DNA of 64,000 nucleotides from Winogradskyella forsetii (GCF_013394595.1 NZ_CP053348.1:2320001-2384000), one strand, 5' to 3'; shown: positions 10,250 through 19,551, counted from the first letter of the stretch. Made by a program: numbers and translations. The notes: a model not told the origin generated them from the letters alone.

Positions 10250-11020
10250 TTGTACTTCCACATTTTCAAGTTCTATTTGAGACACTAATTTCAAAGCATT
10301 GGCCTCAAAGGCTTTTCCTAAATTTTCAAGTGGAATTGATGCATCCTCAGGTTTATAATTGTTATAATCCACAAAGCGTAAACTATTGACCATTCGTTCG
10401 TTGTAAGCTTCTCTAAAACGCATACCGACGCCATCTTCTTCATTATATGAATACGCTAAATAATCTACCTTAAACGTTCTTTTGTTAATCCAATAGATGA
10501 AAATGTCTTGGTGATCCTCTCCTCCACCTTCGGCTTTAAAAGTCACTTTGATTTTATGATATTCCTTGCCTTTAATTGTTTCACTTCCAAGCCCAGTTTT
10601 ATTAACCGCTTCGTCATTCAATCCATAAGGTAAAACTGAAAAATAGTGGACGGAATTAACTGACGCTTCATATTTATTAGCTATGGAATCTTCAAGCTTT
10701 ACAAACGTTTCATTATTATAACGCTCAAAACCTACATTACTCAACATGTCAAAAACAGAATCGTTGTTCTTTACGGTCAACCTTACTAAAAGGAACTCAT
10801 GATTTTTACGTAAGGCTTGATAATACGTGTCTCGAAATTCAAACTTAAGACTGGATCGTTTAAAGTTTTCACCTCCTGAAACCGCTATCGATTTATTTAC
10901 AATTTCATTTGCAGTTAATTCTTTTGTAGGTGCTTCTACGCCATTATCATTTAAAGTTGAATTTTCATTCTTACAACCAAAAATCAACAGAACAGTTAAA
11001 AGTAATAAAAATTTCTTCAT
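10235..11020 (-). CDS. DUF6503 lipoprotein
   Basis: 261-residue predicted lipoprotein starting MKKFLLLLTVLLIFGC, with the lipobox cysteine at 16 followed by KNENS. An upstream in-frame ATG at 11062 would add 14 residues before the signal peptide and is unlikely. The body is beta-rich (SSLKFEFRDTYYQALR, KEYHKIKVTFKAEGG, IFIYWINKRTFKVDYLAYSYN) and matches the flavobacterial DUF6503 family, probably with a LolA/LolB-like fold. The function is unknown. Confidence 0.8.
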   Translation of the reverse strand: MKKFLLLLTVLLIFGCKNENSTLNDNGVEAPTKELTANEIVNKSIAVSGGENFKRSSLKFEFRDTYYQALRKNHEFLLVRLTVKNNDSVFDMLSNVGFERYNNETFVKLEDSIANKYEASVNSVHYFSVLPYGLNDEAVNKTGLGSETIKGKEYHKIKVTFKAEGGGEDHQDIFIYWINKRTFKVDYLAYSYNEEDGVGMRFREAYNERMVNSLRFVDYNNYKPEDASIPLENLGKAFEANALKLVSQIELENVEVQLINN

Positions 11021-11181
11021 AATAACATCTCTTTTAAAAAGGCCAGTCGCAAAACTATACATAAGATTACATAAATATCATAAATTCAACTTAAAGAAAC
11101 ACTTCCAAAGCTTCAAGATCATTAATTTTCACTACTCTAGATCTTTGTTAACTTTGGAATTTAGTTTTTGTCATTTGGCCC

Positions 11182-11250
11182 TTTTTAACTGCCTGCTTCT
11201 AGCTTCAAACTTTTGTTTGCTTCAACCTTCCTACTTCAATCTTACTTTCC
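11182..11250. repeat. CTTC-type simple repeat stretch upstream of smpB
   Basis: A pyrimidine-rich run with recurring GCTTC / AACTTC units (for example CTGCTTCTAGCTTCAAAC). The same type of stretch is seen at 18384-18430 and, reverse-complemented, inside ribD near 53648. It occupies the spacer between the divergent DUF6503 and smpB genes. Confidence 0.6.
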
Positions 11251-11258
11251 TATCTTTG
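11251..11258 (+). promoter_or_regulatory. TAnnTTTG minus-7 box before smpB
   Basis: TATCTTTG is an exact match to the Bacteroidota minus-7 consensus and ends 6 nt before the smpB ATG. The minus-33 element is not clear. It would give a leaderless or very short-leader mRNA. Confidence 0.4.
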
Positions 11259-11264
11259 TCTTCT

Positions 11265-11723
11265 ATGCAAAAAACGGTAAACATACTCAATAGAAAAGCC
11301 AAATTTCAATACGAAATTTTGGATAAATATACCGCAGGAATTGTACTTACCGGAACTGAGATTAAATCCATCAGATCTGGAAAAGCATCCATTGCAGAAG
11401 GTTTCTGTGAGTTTAACGACCGAAGCGAACTTTTTGTAATTAACATGACAGTCGAAGAGTACAAATATGGCACACATTACAACCATAGACCTAAAGCCGA
11501 GCGTAAATTATTGCTGAACAAAAGAGAGCTTAAAAAGCTTGAAAAAGAAGTGAACATTAAAGGAAATGCCATCATCCCAATGCGTTTGTTTATCAACGAT
11601 AGAGGTTTGGCAAAACTTGTTATTGCGCTAGCAAAAGGTAAAAAACTCTACGACAAACGCGAAACAATCAAGGATCGGGACAACAAGCGAAATTTGGACC
11701 GTATTAAAAAAGTGTACCGCTAA
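11265..11723 (+). CDS. smpB: SsrA-binding protein SmpB
   Basis: 152-residue tmRNA-binding protein needed for trans-translation and rescue of stalled ribosomes. The start MQKTVNILNRKAKFQYEIL is the family's typical N-terminus, so the open frame upstream to 10827 is not coding. Motifs are GIVLTGTEIKSIRSGKASI, EYKYGTHYNHRPKAERKLLL, RGLAKLVIALAKGKKLYDKR and the basic tail RNLDRIKKVYR. The tmRNA gene ssrA is not in this window. Confidence 0.97.
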   Translation: MQKTVNILNRKAKFQYEILDKYTAGIVLTGTEIKSIRSGKASIAEGFCEFNDRSELFVINMTVEEYKYGTHYNHRPKAERKLLLNKRELKKLEKEVNIKGNAIIPMRLFINDRGLAKLVIALAKGKKLYDKRETIKDRDNKRNLDRIKKVYR

Positions 11724-11891
11724 ACTTTAAGATTTTTATAACTTCCTACATTTTATTTTTAGTCTAAGTTTGAGGCAACCATTGCTCATTAGTTGACGTC
11801 TATATAAATAGAACATATTCCAATTTCACCATTTTAGGCACAGAAATTGTGAAAACTATTGACAAGCTTGTTAATCATCAATCAAAACGCT

Positions 11892-14360
11892 ATGACTAAA
11901 ACACTACTCAGTATCTTCGCAATCGCTTTTAGCACCTTAGTTTCCGCACAAATTATTGGAAACATTACAGACCAAAACAACGAAGCACTTCCCTTTGTAA
12001 ACATCTTAATCGAAAACACCTATAAAGGTACGACGAGTAATGATGATGGCTACTACGAACTCAACATTTCAACACCAAAAACCTATACGGTTGTTTACAG
12101 TTATTTAGGCTATAAAACACTAAAAAAAGAAGTTACTATTGCTGAATTCCCATATCAACTGGATGTCACTTTAACTGAAGAATCTGTCTCACTTAGTGAA
12201 GTGCTTATTGATTCTGAAATCGATCCTGCCATTGCCATAATGCGAAAAGCCATTGCACAGCGGAAAGCCAATCTCGAAAAAACAAACTCGTACAAAGCCG
12301 ATTTCTATTCCAGAGGATTAATTAGAATTAAAGATGCTCCAGAAAAACTCTTAGGTCAAGAAATTGGCGATTTAGGAGGTGGTTTGGATTCTACCAGAAG
12401 TGGGATTATTTACTTATCTGAGACGATTTCTAAAATACAGTTTTTAAGTCCAGATAAATTAAAAGAGAAAATTACAGCTTCAAAAGTTAGTGGTAACGAT
12501 AACGGTTTTAGCTTTAATGCTGCTATGGATGTCGATTTTAATTTCTACAATAACACCATCGATTTTGGCAATGAAATTATTTCGCCAATTGCCAACAATG
12601 CCTTTGGTTATTACCGTTACAAGCTCGATGGTATTTTTTACGACGACAGAGGAAATCTTATCAATAAAATCAAAGTCATCCCAAAACGTAAAAACGACCC
12701 TGTGTTTTCTGGCTTTATTTATATTGTAGAAGACCAATGGGATATTTATGCTTTGGAATTGGACTTAACAGGAACGCAAGCACGTATTCCTGTGGTGGAT
12801 ATCATTTCATTAAAACAGAGCTTTTCTTATTCCGAAGCAGATGACATTTGGGCAAAAATATCCCAAAGTATCGATTTTAAATTCGGAATGATGGGCATCA
12901 AAGGTAACGGTCGATATACCGCAGTTTATAGTAATTACGAATTTAATACTGGCTTAACCAGAGAAGACTTTAGTAGAGAACTTGTCGCTTTTGAAAAAGA
13001 AGCCAATAAAAAAGACTCCTTGTTTTGGAACACTATTAGACCTGTGCCCTTGACACTCGAAGAACGTACCGATTACGTAAAAAAAGATAGCCTTCAAACA
13101 CTTCGGGAATCGAAACCTTATCTGGACTCCTTGGATCGTGCCAACAATAAATTCAAATTGGGAAATTTAATGGGATATACCTATCAGAATTCGCACAAGG
13201 ATTATAGCTTAGGATTTGATATTCCACTCATTGGTGGTGTGCAGTTTAATACGGTTCAAGGGTATGCCGTCAATGCCAATGTTTTTTACACGAAAAATTA
13301 TGACGACTTTAAACGTTTTTTTAGAGCGAATGGAACGATTCAATATGGATTTTCAGATGAACGGTTACGTGCTACTGGCTCTCTGACTTATAAATTCAAC
13401 AGTATAACCAATTCTTTTTTAAGTTTGTCTGGTGGCGTTTCAGCCGAACAATTTAATCCTTCCAATCCTATTTCGTCATTAATCAATTCGGTAAGCACCT
13501 TATTTTTTGAAGATAATTACATAAAATTGTATGATAAAAGTTATGTCGCTCTTAATTACTCTGAAGAACTCTTTAACGGTTTTAGACTTTACACAGGCTT
13601 GAGTTACGAAAGGAGAAAAGCACTTTTCAACACTACCGATCAAACATTTATTAATGAAGACAATGATGCTTACACGAGTAATAATCCATTAGATGAGACC
13701 GCTTTTGGAGTCGCGCCTTTTGAAACGCATAATATCGTTAAAGGAAATATTGACGTTCGCATCAATTTTGGACAAGAATACCTCAGTTATCCAGATGCTA
13801 AATATAATGTGAGCAATGACGATTATCCGACCTTATATTTGGGTTACGAAAAAGGTTTTGGCGCCACAAATACTGATTATAATTTTGACCAAATAAAAGC
13901 GAGTCTCAGACAGTCTTTTAATATCAAGGACAAAGGAAAATTCATGTACAATCTCAAGGCTGGTAAGTTTTTTAACGCAGATGATATTGCCTTTGTAGAT
14001 TACCAACATTTTAATGGTAACCAAACACATGTAAGTACAGACGGCAACTATACCAATGTATTCAACAATTTGGATTATTATGCTGCGAGTACAAACGATG
14101 CTTATTTTGAAGGTCACGTTGAACACGATTTTAATGGTTTTTTACTTGGAAAAGTGCCATTGCTCAACAAGTTGAATTTTAATTTAGTCATCGGAGCACA
14201 CCTATTGGCAACACCAGATTTTAAACCTTATCAAGAGTATTCTGTTGGTTTAGATAACATTGGTTGGGGCAAATGGAGATTATTACGAGTGGATTATTTG
14301 CGCTCATATCAAGGTGGATTTCAAAGTGATGCTATTGTATTTGGTTTGAAATTCTTTTAA
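11892..14360 (+). CDS. DUF5686 outer-membrane protein with N-terminal carboxypeptidase-regulatory-like domain
   Basis: 822 residues. The ATG at 11892 begins a clean signal peptide (MTKTLLSIFAIAFSTLVSAQ); the longer frame begins with a TTG 33 bp upstream and is unlikely. Residues about 20-110 are a CarboxypepD_reg-like beta domain (IIGNITDQNNEALPFVNILI). The rest is the DUF5686 family, ending in alternating beta strands to a terminal aromatic (IVFGLKFF), which fits an outer-membrane beta barrel. Its role is unknown; similar proteins are widespread in Bacteroidota. Confidence 0.88.
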   Translation: MTKTLLSIFAIAFSTLVSAQIIGNITDQNNEALPFVNILIENTYKGTTSNDDGYYELNISTPKTYTVVYSYLGYKTLKKEVTIAEFPYQLDVTLTEESVSLSEVLIDSEIDPAIAIMRKAIAQRKANLEKTNSYKADFYSRGLIRIKDAPEKLLGQEIGDLGGGLDSTRSGIIYLSETISKIQFLSPDKLKEKITASKVSGNDNGFSFNAAMDVDFNFYNNTIDFGNEIISPIANNAFGYYRYKLDGIFYDDRGNLINKIKVIPKRKNDPVFSGFIYIVEDQWDIYALELDLTGTQARIPVVDIISLKQSFSYSEADDIWAKISQSIDFKFGMMGIKGNGRYTAVYSNYEFNTGLTREDFSRELVAFEKEANKKDSLFWNTIRPVPLTLEERTDYVKKDSLQTLRESKPYLDSLDRANNKFKLGNLMGYTYQNSHKDYSLGFDIPLIGGVQFNTVQGYAVNANVFYTKNYDDFKRFFRANGTIQYGFSDERLRATGSLTYKFNSITNSFLSLSGGVSAEQFNPSNPISSLINSVSTLFFEDNYIKLYDKSYVALNYSEELFNGFRLYTGLSYERRKALFNTTDQTFINEDNDAYTSNNPLDETAFGVAPFETHNIVKGNIDVRINFGQEYLSYPDAKYNVSNDDYPTLYLGYEKGFGATNTDYNFDQIKASLRQSFNIKDKGKFMYNLKAGKFFNADDIAFVDYQHFNGNQTHVSTDGNYTNVFNNLDYYAASTNDAYFEGHVEHDFNGFLLGKVPLLNKLNFNLVIGAHLLATPDFKPYQEYSVGLDNIGWGKWRLLRVDYLRSYQGGFQSDAIVFGLKFF

Positions 14361-14369
14361 ATTTATAGA

Positions 14370-14888
14370 ATGAAAAATATTGTATTAATTTTATTCCTAT
14401 TTTCAATAGGATTAACTGCCCAAGAAAAAAAAGACTACTCAAAAGACGTAGCCACATTAGACAGCACAATAGCTACTTTATATTCCGTAATCTCTGGCGA
14501 CAAAGGCGAAGCACGTAATTGGGAATTATTTAAGCATCTATTTAGAAAAGATGCCAAACTCATTCCAACAGGAAAAAACAAAAAAGGCGAAACCACTATT
14601 CGTTACATGTCACCAGACGATTATATAAATACCTCAGGGAAATGGTTAGTTGATAACGGTTTCCACGAAGTAGAAATAAAACGGGAAACACAGACTTTTG
14701 GGAATATTACCCATGTTTTAAGCACCTATGAATCTTATAAAAGTAAAGACGATGAAGAACCTTTTATGCGTGGCATAAACAGTATTCAATTGTTTAATGA
14801 CGGAAAGCGTTGGTGGGTTATCAATATATATTGGATGCAAGAATCTGATAAAAACCCAATTCCTGAAATTTATTTGCCGAAAGAATGA
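14370..14888 (+). CDS. secreted NTF2/SnoaL-like protein
   Basis: 172 residues with a signal peptide (MKNIVLILFLFSIGLTAQ). The body has the pattern of an NTF2-like fold: an N-terminal helix (DVATLDSTIATLYSVIS), then strands carrying AKLIPTG, VEIKRETQTFGNITHVLSTYES, INSIQLFNDGKRWWVINIYW. This is a common superfamily of uncertain function. It follows the DUF5686 gene by 9 bp, so the two are probably co-transcribed. Confidence 0.75.
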   Translation: MKNIVLILFLFSIGLTAQEKKDYSKDVATLDSTIATLYSVISGDKGEARNWELFKHLFRKDAKLIPTGKNKKGETTIRYMSPDDYINTSGKWLVDNGFHEVEIKRETQTFGNITHVLSTYESYKSKDDEEPFMRGINSIQLFNDGKRWWVINIYWMQESDKNPIPEIYLPKE

Positions 14889-14892
14889 TATT

Positions 14893-15405
14893 ATGAAAGG
14901 AAGAATTTTCATTTTTTTAATTTTAGCTTTTAGTTACTCGTATTCACAAGACAATGTTACTTTAGAAGAAATATTTGATAAGGAAAATAAGGATCTTGAA
15001 TTAATAAATGATATTTTATCTAAAAAAATCGACTCAATAAATTATTTCATAAAAAACTCAGAATTAAGAATTAGATTTAATTCGGAATTAAATACTATAG
15101 CTTCCATTAACAGAGCATATTCGGCTGGATATGAGTTGTTAAAAGAAAACGAAATTAAGGAATTAGAAAAAAGAGTTGAATATATAGCAAGTCATTTTTT
15201 TGGAAATGCACAATTCTATTTATTCAAATTTTCCCGAGGTTTAGGCTCTAAATACAGTGTTACAAAAGTTACAAAATACGATAATCCCATAATTGTTTTA
15301 ACCATTTCAAGTGGTTGTATAATTACAAATATTCACAAAAGAGAAGAACAAATATTAGGAGTTTTCAACTGTAAAATGAATGAGCTTTTATCCGAAAACA
15401 AATAA
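14893..15405 (+). CDS. secreted protein of unknown function
   Basis: 170 residues beginning MKGRIFIFLILAFSYSYSQ, a likely signal peptide. I chose the ATG at 14893, 4 nt after the upstream stop, because the longer frame overlaps the previous gene. The mature part is rich in charged helices (LEEIFDKENKDLELINDIL, LLKENEIKELEKRVEYIA) followed by a beta segment with NPIIVLTISSGCIITNI. I recognise no family. It is probably the third gene of a unit with the two before it. Confidence 0.6.
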   Translation: MKGRIFIFLILAFSYSYSQDNVTLEEIFDKENKDLELINDILSKKIDSINYFIKNSELRIRFNSELNTIASINRAYSAGYELLKENEIKELEKRVEYIASHFFGNAQFYLFKFSRGLGSKYSVTKVTKYDNPIIVLTISSGCIITNIHKREEQILGVFNCKMNELLSENK

Positions 15406-15616
15406 CGAAAGCTACTTATGTTCAATTAAATTTCAAGAGGTACAAACAAAGTTTGCATCAAGAATCAAATGATCGATAACATAATAAGATGTCTATACCA
15501 ATTTTACAAATCGCAACTGTTCAAATTGAAATAGCTAATTCATAAAAAAATAACTTAGTTGAGTTTTGATGAATTCAACTTACATTTATCCTATCGTTTT
15601 TAAAATCCATCGAGAT

Positions 15617-17452
15617 ATGACCTTTTCACTAAAATTAAGTCGAATTCTAAGTTTTGCACTATTTTTTTCATTCATTGGATATTCACAAAATTCCACAGAG
15701 AAAGCAATACCAATATTTAAGGATGGCGAAGCTCAGATACTAGAAGCATTTAGTGATTCAGAAAAATGGATTAGACATGATTTATGGGTAGAAACTGAAT
15801 TTGATACCGATGGCGATGGAGAACCAGATCGCATGCACGTGGCTGTAACGCGACCAGAACAAACCGAAACCGAAGATTTAAAATTACCCGTAATCTATGT
15901 ATCCAGTCCTTATTTTGCAGGTGTTGCAGCCGATGCTCCAGGCACTATGTGGGATGTCAATATTGAATTGGGAGGAACGGCAAAAGAACGCTTTCATCCT
16001 GAGGTTAAACGTCGCGGACAACGTCCAATTATTTCAAACTCCCATATTGGAAAATGGGTACCGAGAGGCTATATCGTAGTTCATTCCTCTTCGCCAGGCA
16101 CAGGATTATCAGACGGTGCACCAACCATTGGTGGAAAAAACGAATCTTTAGCTCCAAAAGCAGTGATCGACTGGTTATGCGGACGTGCAAAAGGGTATAC
16201 TGAAAGAGAGGGCAACGACCAAGTAGAAGCTTATTGGTCAACAGGAAAAATTGGTATGACAGGTACGTCTTATAACGGAACATTACCTTTGGCGGCGGCA
16301 ACTACAGGTGTTGAAGGTCTAGAAGCCATCATTCCTATTGCACCAAATACGTCTTACTATCATTACTATCGTTCTAATGGCTTAGTACGCTCTCCTGGTG
16401 GTTATTTAGGTGAAGATATTGATGTACTTTATGACTTTGTGCATAGTGGCAAAGAAGAAAATCGTCCTTACAATAATAAAACTGTTAGAGATACCGAAAT
16501 GAAAAATGGTATGGATAGAGAAACTGGCGATTATAATGAGTTTTGGTCAGGAAGAGATTATCTCAATCAGATGGATAAAATGAAAGCCGCCTTATTGATG
16601 TCTCACGGCTTTAATGATTGGAATGTAATGCCAGAACATAGTTACCGCATCTATAAAACCGCCAAAGAAAAGGGATTGCCAACCCAAATTTACTATCATC
16701 AACTAGGACATGGTGGTCCACCTCCTATCTCAATGATGAATCGATGGTTTACCAAATATCTTCATGGCATTGATAATGGTGTAGAAAAAGAAGAAAACAA
16801 AGCTTACATTGTAAGAGAGCAAGATGATACCCAACAACCAACGGCTTATAAAGATTATCCAAATCCTGAAGCTTCTAATGTAACGCTTAATTTGACTGCA
16901 GGAGGCACAATGTCTGGTGGTTTAACGCTTAATTCCAGTTCAGTAAAATCTGAAACTCTAACTGATGATGCAACAATTTCTGGTAGTGATCTCGCTAAAG
17001 TAGCTTACTCAAAAAACAGATTGTTATACGTAACCCCTAAATTAAAAGATGACCTTCATATTTCGGGAGTTCCAAAAGTGAGCATCACGTTATCTAGTAA
17101 TCATGAAAGCGCAAATCTTTCGGTTTGGTTAGTATCTTTACCTTGGCAAGAAGGAGGAAAAATTACTGATAATATTATTACACGTGGTTGGGCAGATCCT
17201 AAAAATTACAAGTCTTTAACCAAAGAAGAAGATCTTGAACCAAGAAAATTCTATACCGTTAATTTTGATTTACAACCAGATGATCAAATTATTAAAGCCG
17301 GACAACAAATTGGATTTATGATTTTTTCAAGTGATAAAGAATTTACTCTTCATCCAAAAGCGGGAACAGAACTGACCGTTCAATTAGATGAAACAACATT
17401 GACTTTACCCTTTGTTGGTGGAAAAGATGCTTTTACCAAGGCAACTCATTAA
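15617..17452 (+). CDS. secreted CocE/NonD-family hydrolase (Xaa-Pro dipeptidyl-peptidase-like)
   Basis: 611 residues from the ATG at 15617, which starts a signal peptide (MTFSLKLSRILSFALFFSFI); the ATG at 15569 is an alternative. An alpha/beta-hydrolase core carries the nucleophile motif GTSYNG, the acid region SHGFNDWNV and the histidine in HQLGHGGPP. The C-terminal third is the beta-sandwich PepX_C domain (LYVTPKLKDDLHISGVPKVS, SVWLVSLPW). By family it is a serine peptidase or esterase acting in the periplasm or outside; the substrate is uncertain. Confidence 0.88.
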   Translation: MTFSLKLSRILSFALFFSFIGYSQNSTEKAIPIFKDGEAQILEAFSDSEKWIRHDLWVETEFDTDGDGEPDRMHVAVTRPEQTETEDLKLPVIYVSSPYFAGVAADAPGTMWDVNIELGGTAKERFHPEVKRRGQRPIISNSHIGKWVPRGYIVVHSSSPGTGLSDGAPTIGGKNESLAPKAVIDWLCGRAKGYTEREGNDQVEAYWSTGKIGMTGTSYNGTLPLAAATTGVEGLEAIIPIAPNTSYYHYYRSNGLVRSPGGYLGEDIDVLYDFVHSGKEENRPYNNKTVRDTEMKNGMDRETGDYNEFWSGRDYLNQMDKMKAALLMSHGFNDWNVMPEHSYRIYKTAKEKGLPTQIYYHQLGHGGPPPISMMNRWFTKYLHGIDNGVEKEENKAYIVREQDDTQQPTAYKDYPNPEASNVTLNLTAGGTMSGGLTLNSSSVKSETLTDDATISGSDLAKVAYSKNRLLYVTPKLKDDLHISGVPKVSITLSSNHESANLSVWLVSLPWQEGGKITDNIITRGWADPKNYKSLTKEEDLEPRKFYTVNFDLQPDDQIIKAGQQIGFMIFSSDKEFTLHPKAGTELTVQLDETTLTLPFVGGKDAFTKATH

Positions 17453-17514
17453 ACTATTTGCTTTTTCTAAAAGGTAATTTTTAATTTGAGAGAATACTAA
17501 GAGAAGGGATTTTT

Positions 17515-18156
17515 CTAATTTTTATCTTCCAGCATAGGCACAAACCTAAAATCTCCAAACTCATGTTTTTCAAAATCTTTTGGTCCTTTTCTTATGAATA
17601 AGGTCATTACCTGCACATCATCTCCTACTGGAATAACCAAACGTCCACCAATTGCCAGTTGACTCAATAACGGATTTGGCACATAAGGTGCACCTGCCGT
17701 GACAATAATGCTTTGAAAAGGCGCTTCGTCTGGCAAACCTTTATAGCCATCACCAAAAATGAGCTTTTTAGCCCTGTACCCTATTTTTGGTAAAAACTTT
17801 GAGGTTTTCTTAAAGAGTTCTTGCTGACGTTCAATACTATATACCTTCGCTCCAAGTTCTAAAAGTACGGCCGTTTGGTAACCACTTCCTGTTCCAATTT
17901 CCAATACTTTATCTCCTTGCTGTACTTGTAGTAATTCAGATTGGAAACCAACCGTATAAGGTTGGGAAATCGTTTGATCCGCGGCAATCGGAAATGCCTT
18001 ATCTACATAAGCATGATCTATAAAACCAGAATCCATAAACAAATGTCTCGGAATTTTGCCAACAGCCTTAAGGACTCCTTTATCTTTAATACCTTTTTTG
18101 ATCAGCGTTTCAACAAGTTGTTGGCGCATCCCTTGATGCTTAAATGTATCTTTCAA
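17515..18156 (-). CDS. pcm: protein-L-isoaspartate O-methyltransferase, probable TTG start
   Basis: SAM-dependent repair methyltransferase for isoaspartyl damage in proteins. The core shows VLEIGTGSGYQTAVLLELGA (SAM motif I), KKLIFGDGYKGLPDEAPF, SIIVTAGAPYVP and RLVIPVGD. Homologues I know of begin near MKDTxKHQG; here the corresponding codon is TTG at 18156-18154 (LKDTFKHQGMRQQ), which gives 213 residues. The open frame extends to an ATG at 18198, and an internal ATG begins MRQQLVETL. The TTG start is inferred from homology. Confidence 0.9.
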   Translation of the reverse strand: MKDTFKHQGMRQQLVETLIKKGIKDKGVLKAVGKIPRHLFMDSGFIDHAYVDKAFPIAADQTISQPYTVGFQSELLQVQQGDKVLEIGTGSGYQTAVLLELGAKVYSIERQQELFKKTSKFLPKIGYRAKKLIFGDGYKGLPDEAPFQSIIVTAGAPYVPNPLLSQLAIGGRLVIPVGDDVQVMTLFIRKGPKDFEKHEFGDFRFVPMLEDKN

Positions 18157-18230
18157 AGCGTAGTTTAGTTTCTGTAAAAATACTTTAAAAAAAATCAAAC
18201 TTCAAATTCATAAGTTTTCATTTTTTTCAT

Positions 18231-18379
18231 ACAGAGCTGCAAAGGCGCAAAGCTATACGTGCTTAATTATAGTATAAAATTTTGTATATTTTGTCGATTA
18301 TCTAAGCCTCAAATCATTAAGCCCAGTTTCATTACTTTTTTCTTTGCGGATTCCGCTTTGCGCCTTTGCGGCTCTGCGT
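18231..18379. repeat. 23-bp inverted repeats flanking 101 bp with no gene
   Basis: The arm at 18231-18253 (ACAGAGCTGCAAAGGCGCAA then AGC) is the reverse complement of 18355-18377 at 21 of 23 positions. Between them is AT-rich DNA without an ORF. The arms are GC-rich against the local background. Nearby outer flanks are CTTC-type simple repeats. It may be what remains of a repeat-bounded small gene. Confidence 0.75.
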
Positions 18380-18383
18380 AAAA

Positions 18384-18430
18384 TTTCAAACTTCCTGCTT
18401 CAATCTTCGTGCTTCAAGCTTACAGCTTCC
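18384..18430. repeat. CTTC-type simple repeat stretch
   Basis: A run of CTTC-containing units (CTTCCTGCTTCAATCTTCG, GCTTCAAGCTTACAGCTTCC) directly adjoining the right arm of the inverted repeat. It is of the same family as the stretch before smpB and the reverse-complement segment inside ribD. It completes the 356-bp non-coding interval between pcm and the next gene. Confidence 0.65.
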
Positions 18431-18488
18431 CTGTTATCAATTCCTCAGTATTTTACATTTTCTTTTTCAATTTTTGAACGAAAACGAC

Positions 18489-18496
18489 TATTTTTG
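18489..18496 (+). promoter_or_regulatory. TAnnTTTG minus-7 box before the Gfo/Idh/MocA gene
   Basis: TATTTTTG matches the consensus and lies 16 nt before the ATG at 18513. A TTTTTG at 18471-18476 is present, but the spacing of 12 is shorter than the usual 17-23. Confidence 0.35.
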
Positions 18497-18512
18497 TTAA
18501 AAACAGAAAAAC

Positions 18513-19472
18513 ATGCTAAAAGCTGGTGTTCTTGGTGCTGGTCACCTTGGGAAAATTCATTTAAGACTACTCAATCAATCCAACAAATATGACCTTGTCG
18601 GTTTTTACGATGCGGATACTGAAAATGCTAAACGTGTGGTAGAGGAGTTTGGCTATACCTATTTTGACTCTATTGATGATTTAATTGATGCCGTTGATGT
18701 CGTGGATATTGTAACGCCTACGCTTTCGCATTACGATTGTGCCAAATTAGCCATTAATAAAGGCAAACATATTTTCATCGAAAAACCCATTACCAATACG
18801 GTTGAAGAAGCCGAAACCATTAGAACTTTGGTTGCAGAGCATGGCGTTAAAGGTCAAGTTGGACATGTGGAACGATTTAACCCTGCATTTATCGGTGTTA
18901 AGGATCAGATTGTCAATCCGATGTTTATAGAATGTCACAGATTAGCAGAATTTAATCCTCGTGGCACAGATGTTCCAGTGGTTTTAGATTTAATGATTCA
19001 CGATATTGATATTATATTGAGTGTCGTTCAATCTCCTGTAAAGCATATTTCTGCAAGTGGTGTTTCTGTGGTTAGTGAAACTCCAGATATTGCCAATGCT
19101 CGAATTGAATTTAAAAATGGATGTGTGGCGAATTTAACAGCCAGTAGAATTTCCTTAAAGAACATGCGGAAAACGAGATTCTTTCAAAAAGATGCGTATA
19201 TCTCAGTAGATTTCCTCGAAAAGAAATGCGAAGTCGTAAAGATGAAAGATGCACCAGAAGATCCAGGTGATTTCGATATGATACTTCAAAATGCGGAAGG
19301 TATTAAAAAACAAATTTATTTCGACAATCCAGATATAGCAAATAACAACGCTATTTTAGATGAGCTGGAAACCTTTGCTGATGCCATTAATAACAATACA
19401 AAACCTATTGTAACGTTGCATGATGGCACAGAAGCATTAAGGGTTGCGAATATGATTATTAATCAGTTTTAG
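18513..19472 (+). CDS. Gfo/Idh/MocA-family NAD(P)-dependent oxidoreductase
   Basis: 319 residues. The N-terminal Rossmann domain begins AGVLGAGHLGKIHLRLL (GxGxxG), with VDIVTPTLSHYDCAKLAI and the family signature EKPITNTVEEAE around residue 90, plus the HVERFNP segment. The C-terminal domain shows VVLDLMIHDIDIILS, whose histidine and aspartates are typical of the catalytic site. The substrate (sugar, inositol or related) cannot be told from sequence. It probably stands alone, since repeats separate it from hbd. Confidence 0.9.
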   Translation: MLKAGVLGAGHLGKIHLRLLNQSNKYDLVGFYDADTENAKRVVEEFGYTYFDSIDDLIDAVDVVDIVTPTLSHYDCAKLAINKGKHIFIEKPITNTVEEAETIRTLVAEHGVKGQVGHVERFNPAFIGVKDQIVNPMFIECHRLAEFNPRGTDVPVVLDLMIHDIDIILSVVQSPVKHISASGVSVVSETPDIANARIEFKNGCVANLTASRISLKNMRKTRFFQKDAYISVDFLEKKCEVVKMKDAPEDPGDFDMILQNAEGIKKQIYFDNPDIANNNAILDELETFADAINNNTKPIVTLHDGTEALRVANMIINQF

Positions 19473-19484
19473 TCCCTTTTTGAC

Positions 19485-19503
19485 TTTTTCCCTAAGGGAA
19501 AAA
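19485..19503. repeat. short palindrome TTTTTCCCT-A-AGGGAAAAA
   Basis: Exact 9-bp arms (19485-19493 and 19495-19503) around a single base, 12 bp after the Gfo/Idh/MocA stop. There is no T tract after it, so it is a weak terminator candidate. It may be a companion of the hairpin at 19552. Confidence 0.5.
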
Positions 19504-19551
19504 CACTCAAACTCTAGAAAAAAACAATCGAATATATTAACATAACAGTTT

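Noticed and set aside
10827..11264. N-terminal extension of smpB by 146 residues
   Set aside because: The added residues are translated CTTC-repeat and antisense DUF6503 sequence; SmpB proteins begin at MQKTVNILNRK-type sequence.
12490..12729. Short reading frames within the DUF5686 gene, on both strands
   Set aside because: They lie wholly inside a well-supported gene in other frames and resemble no family.
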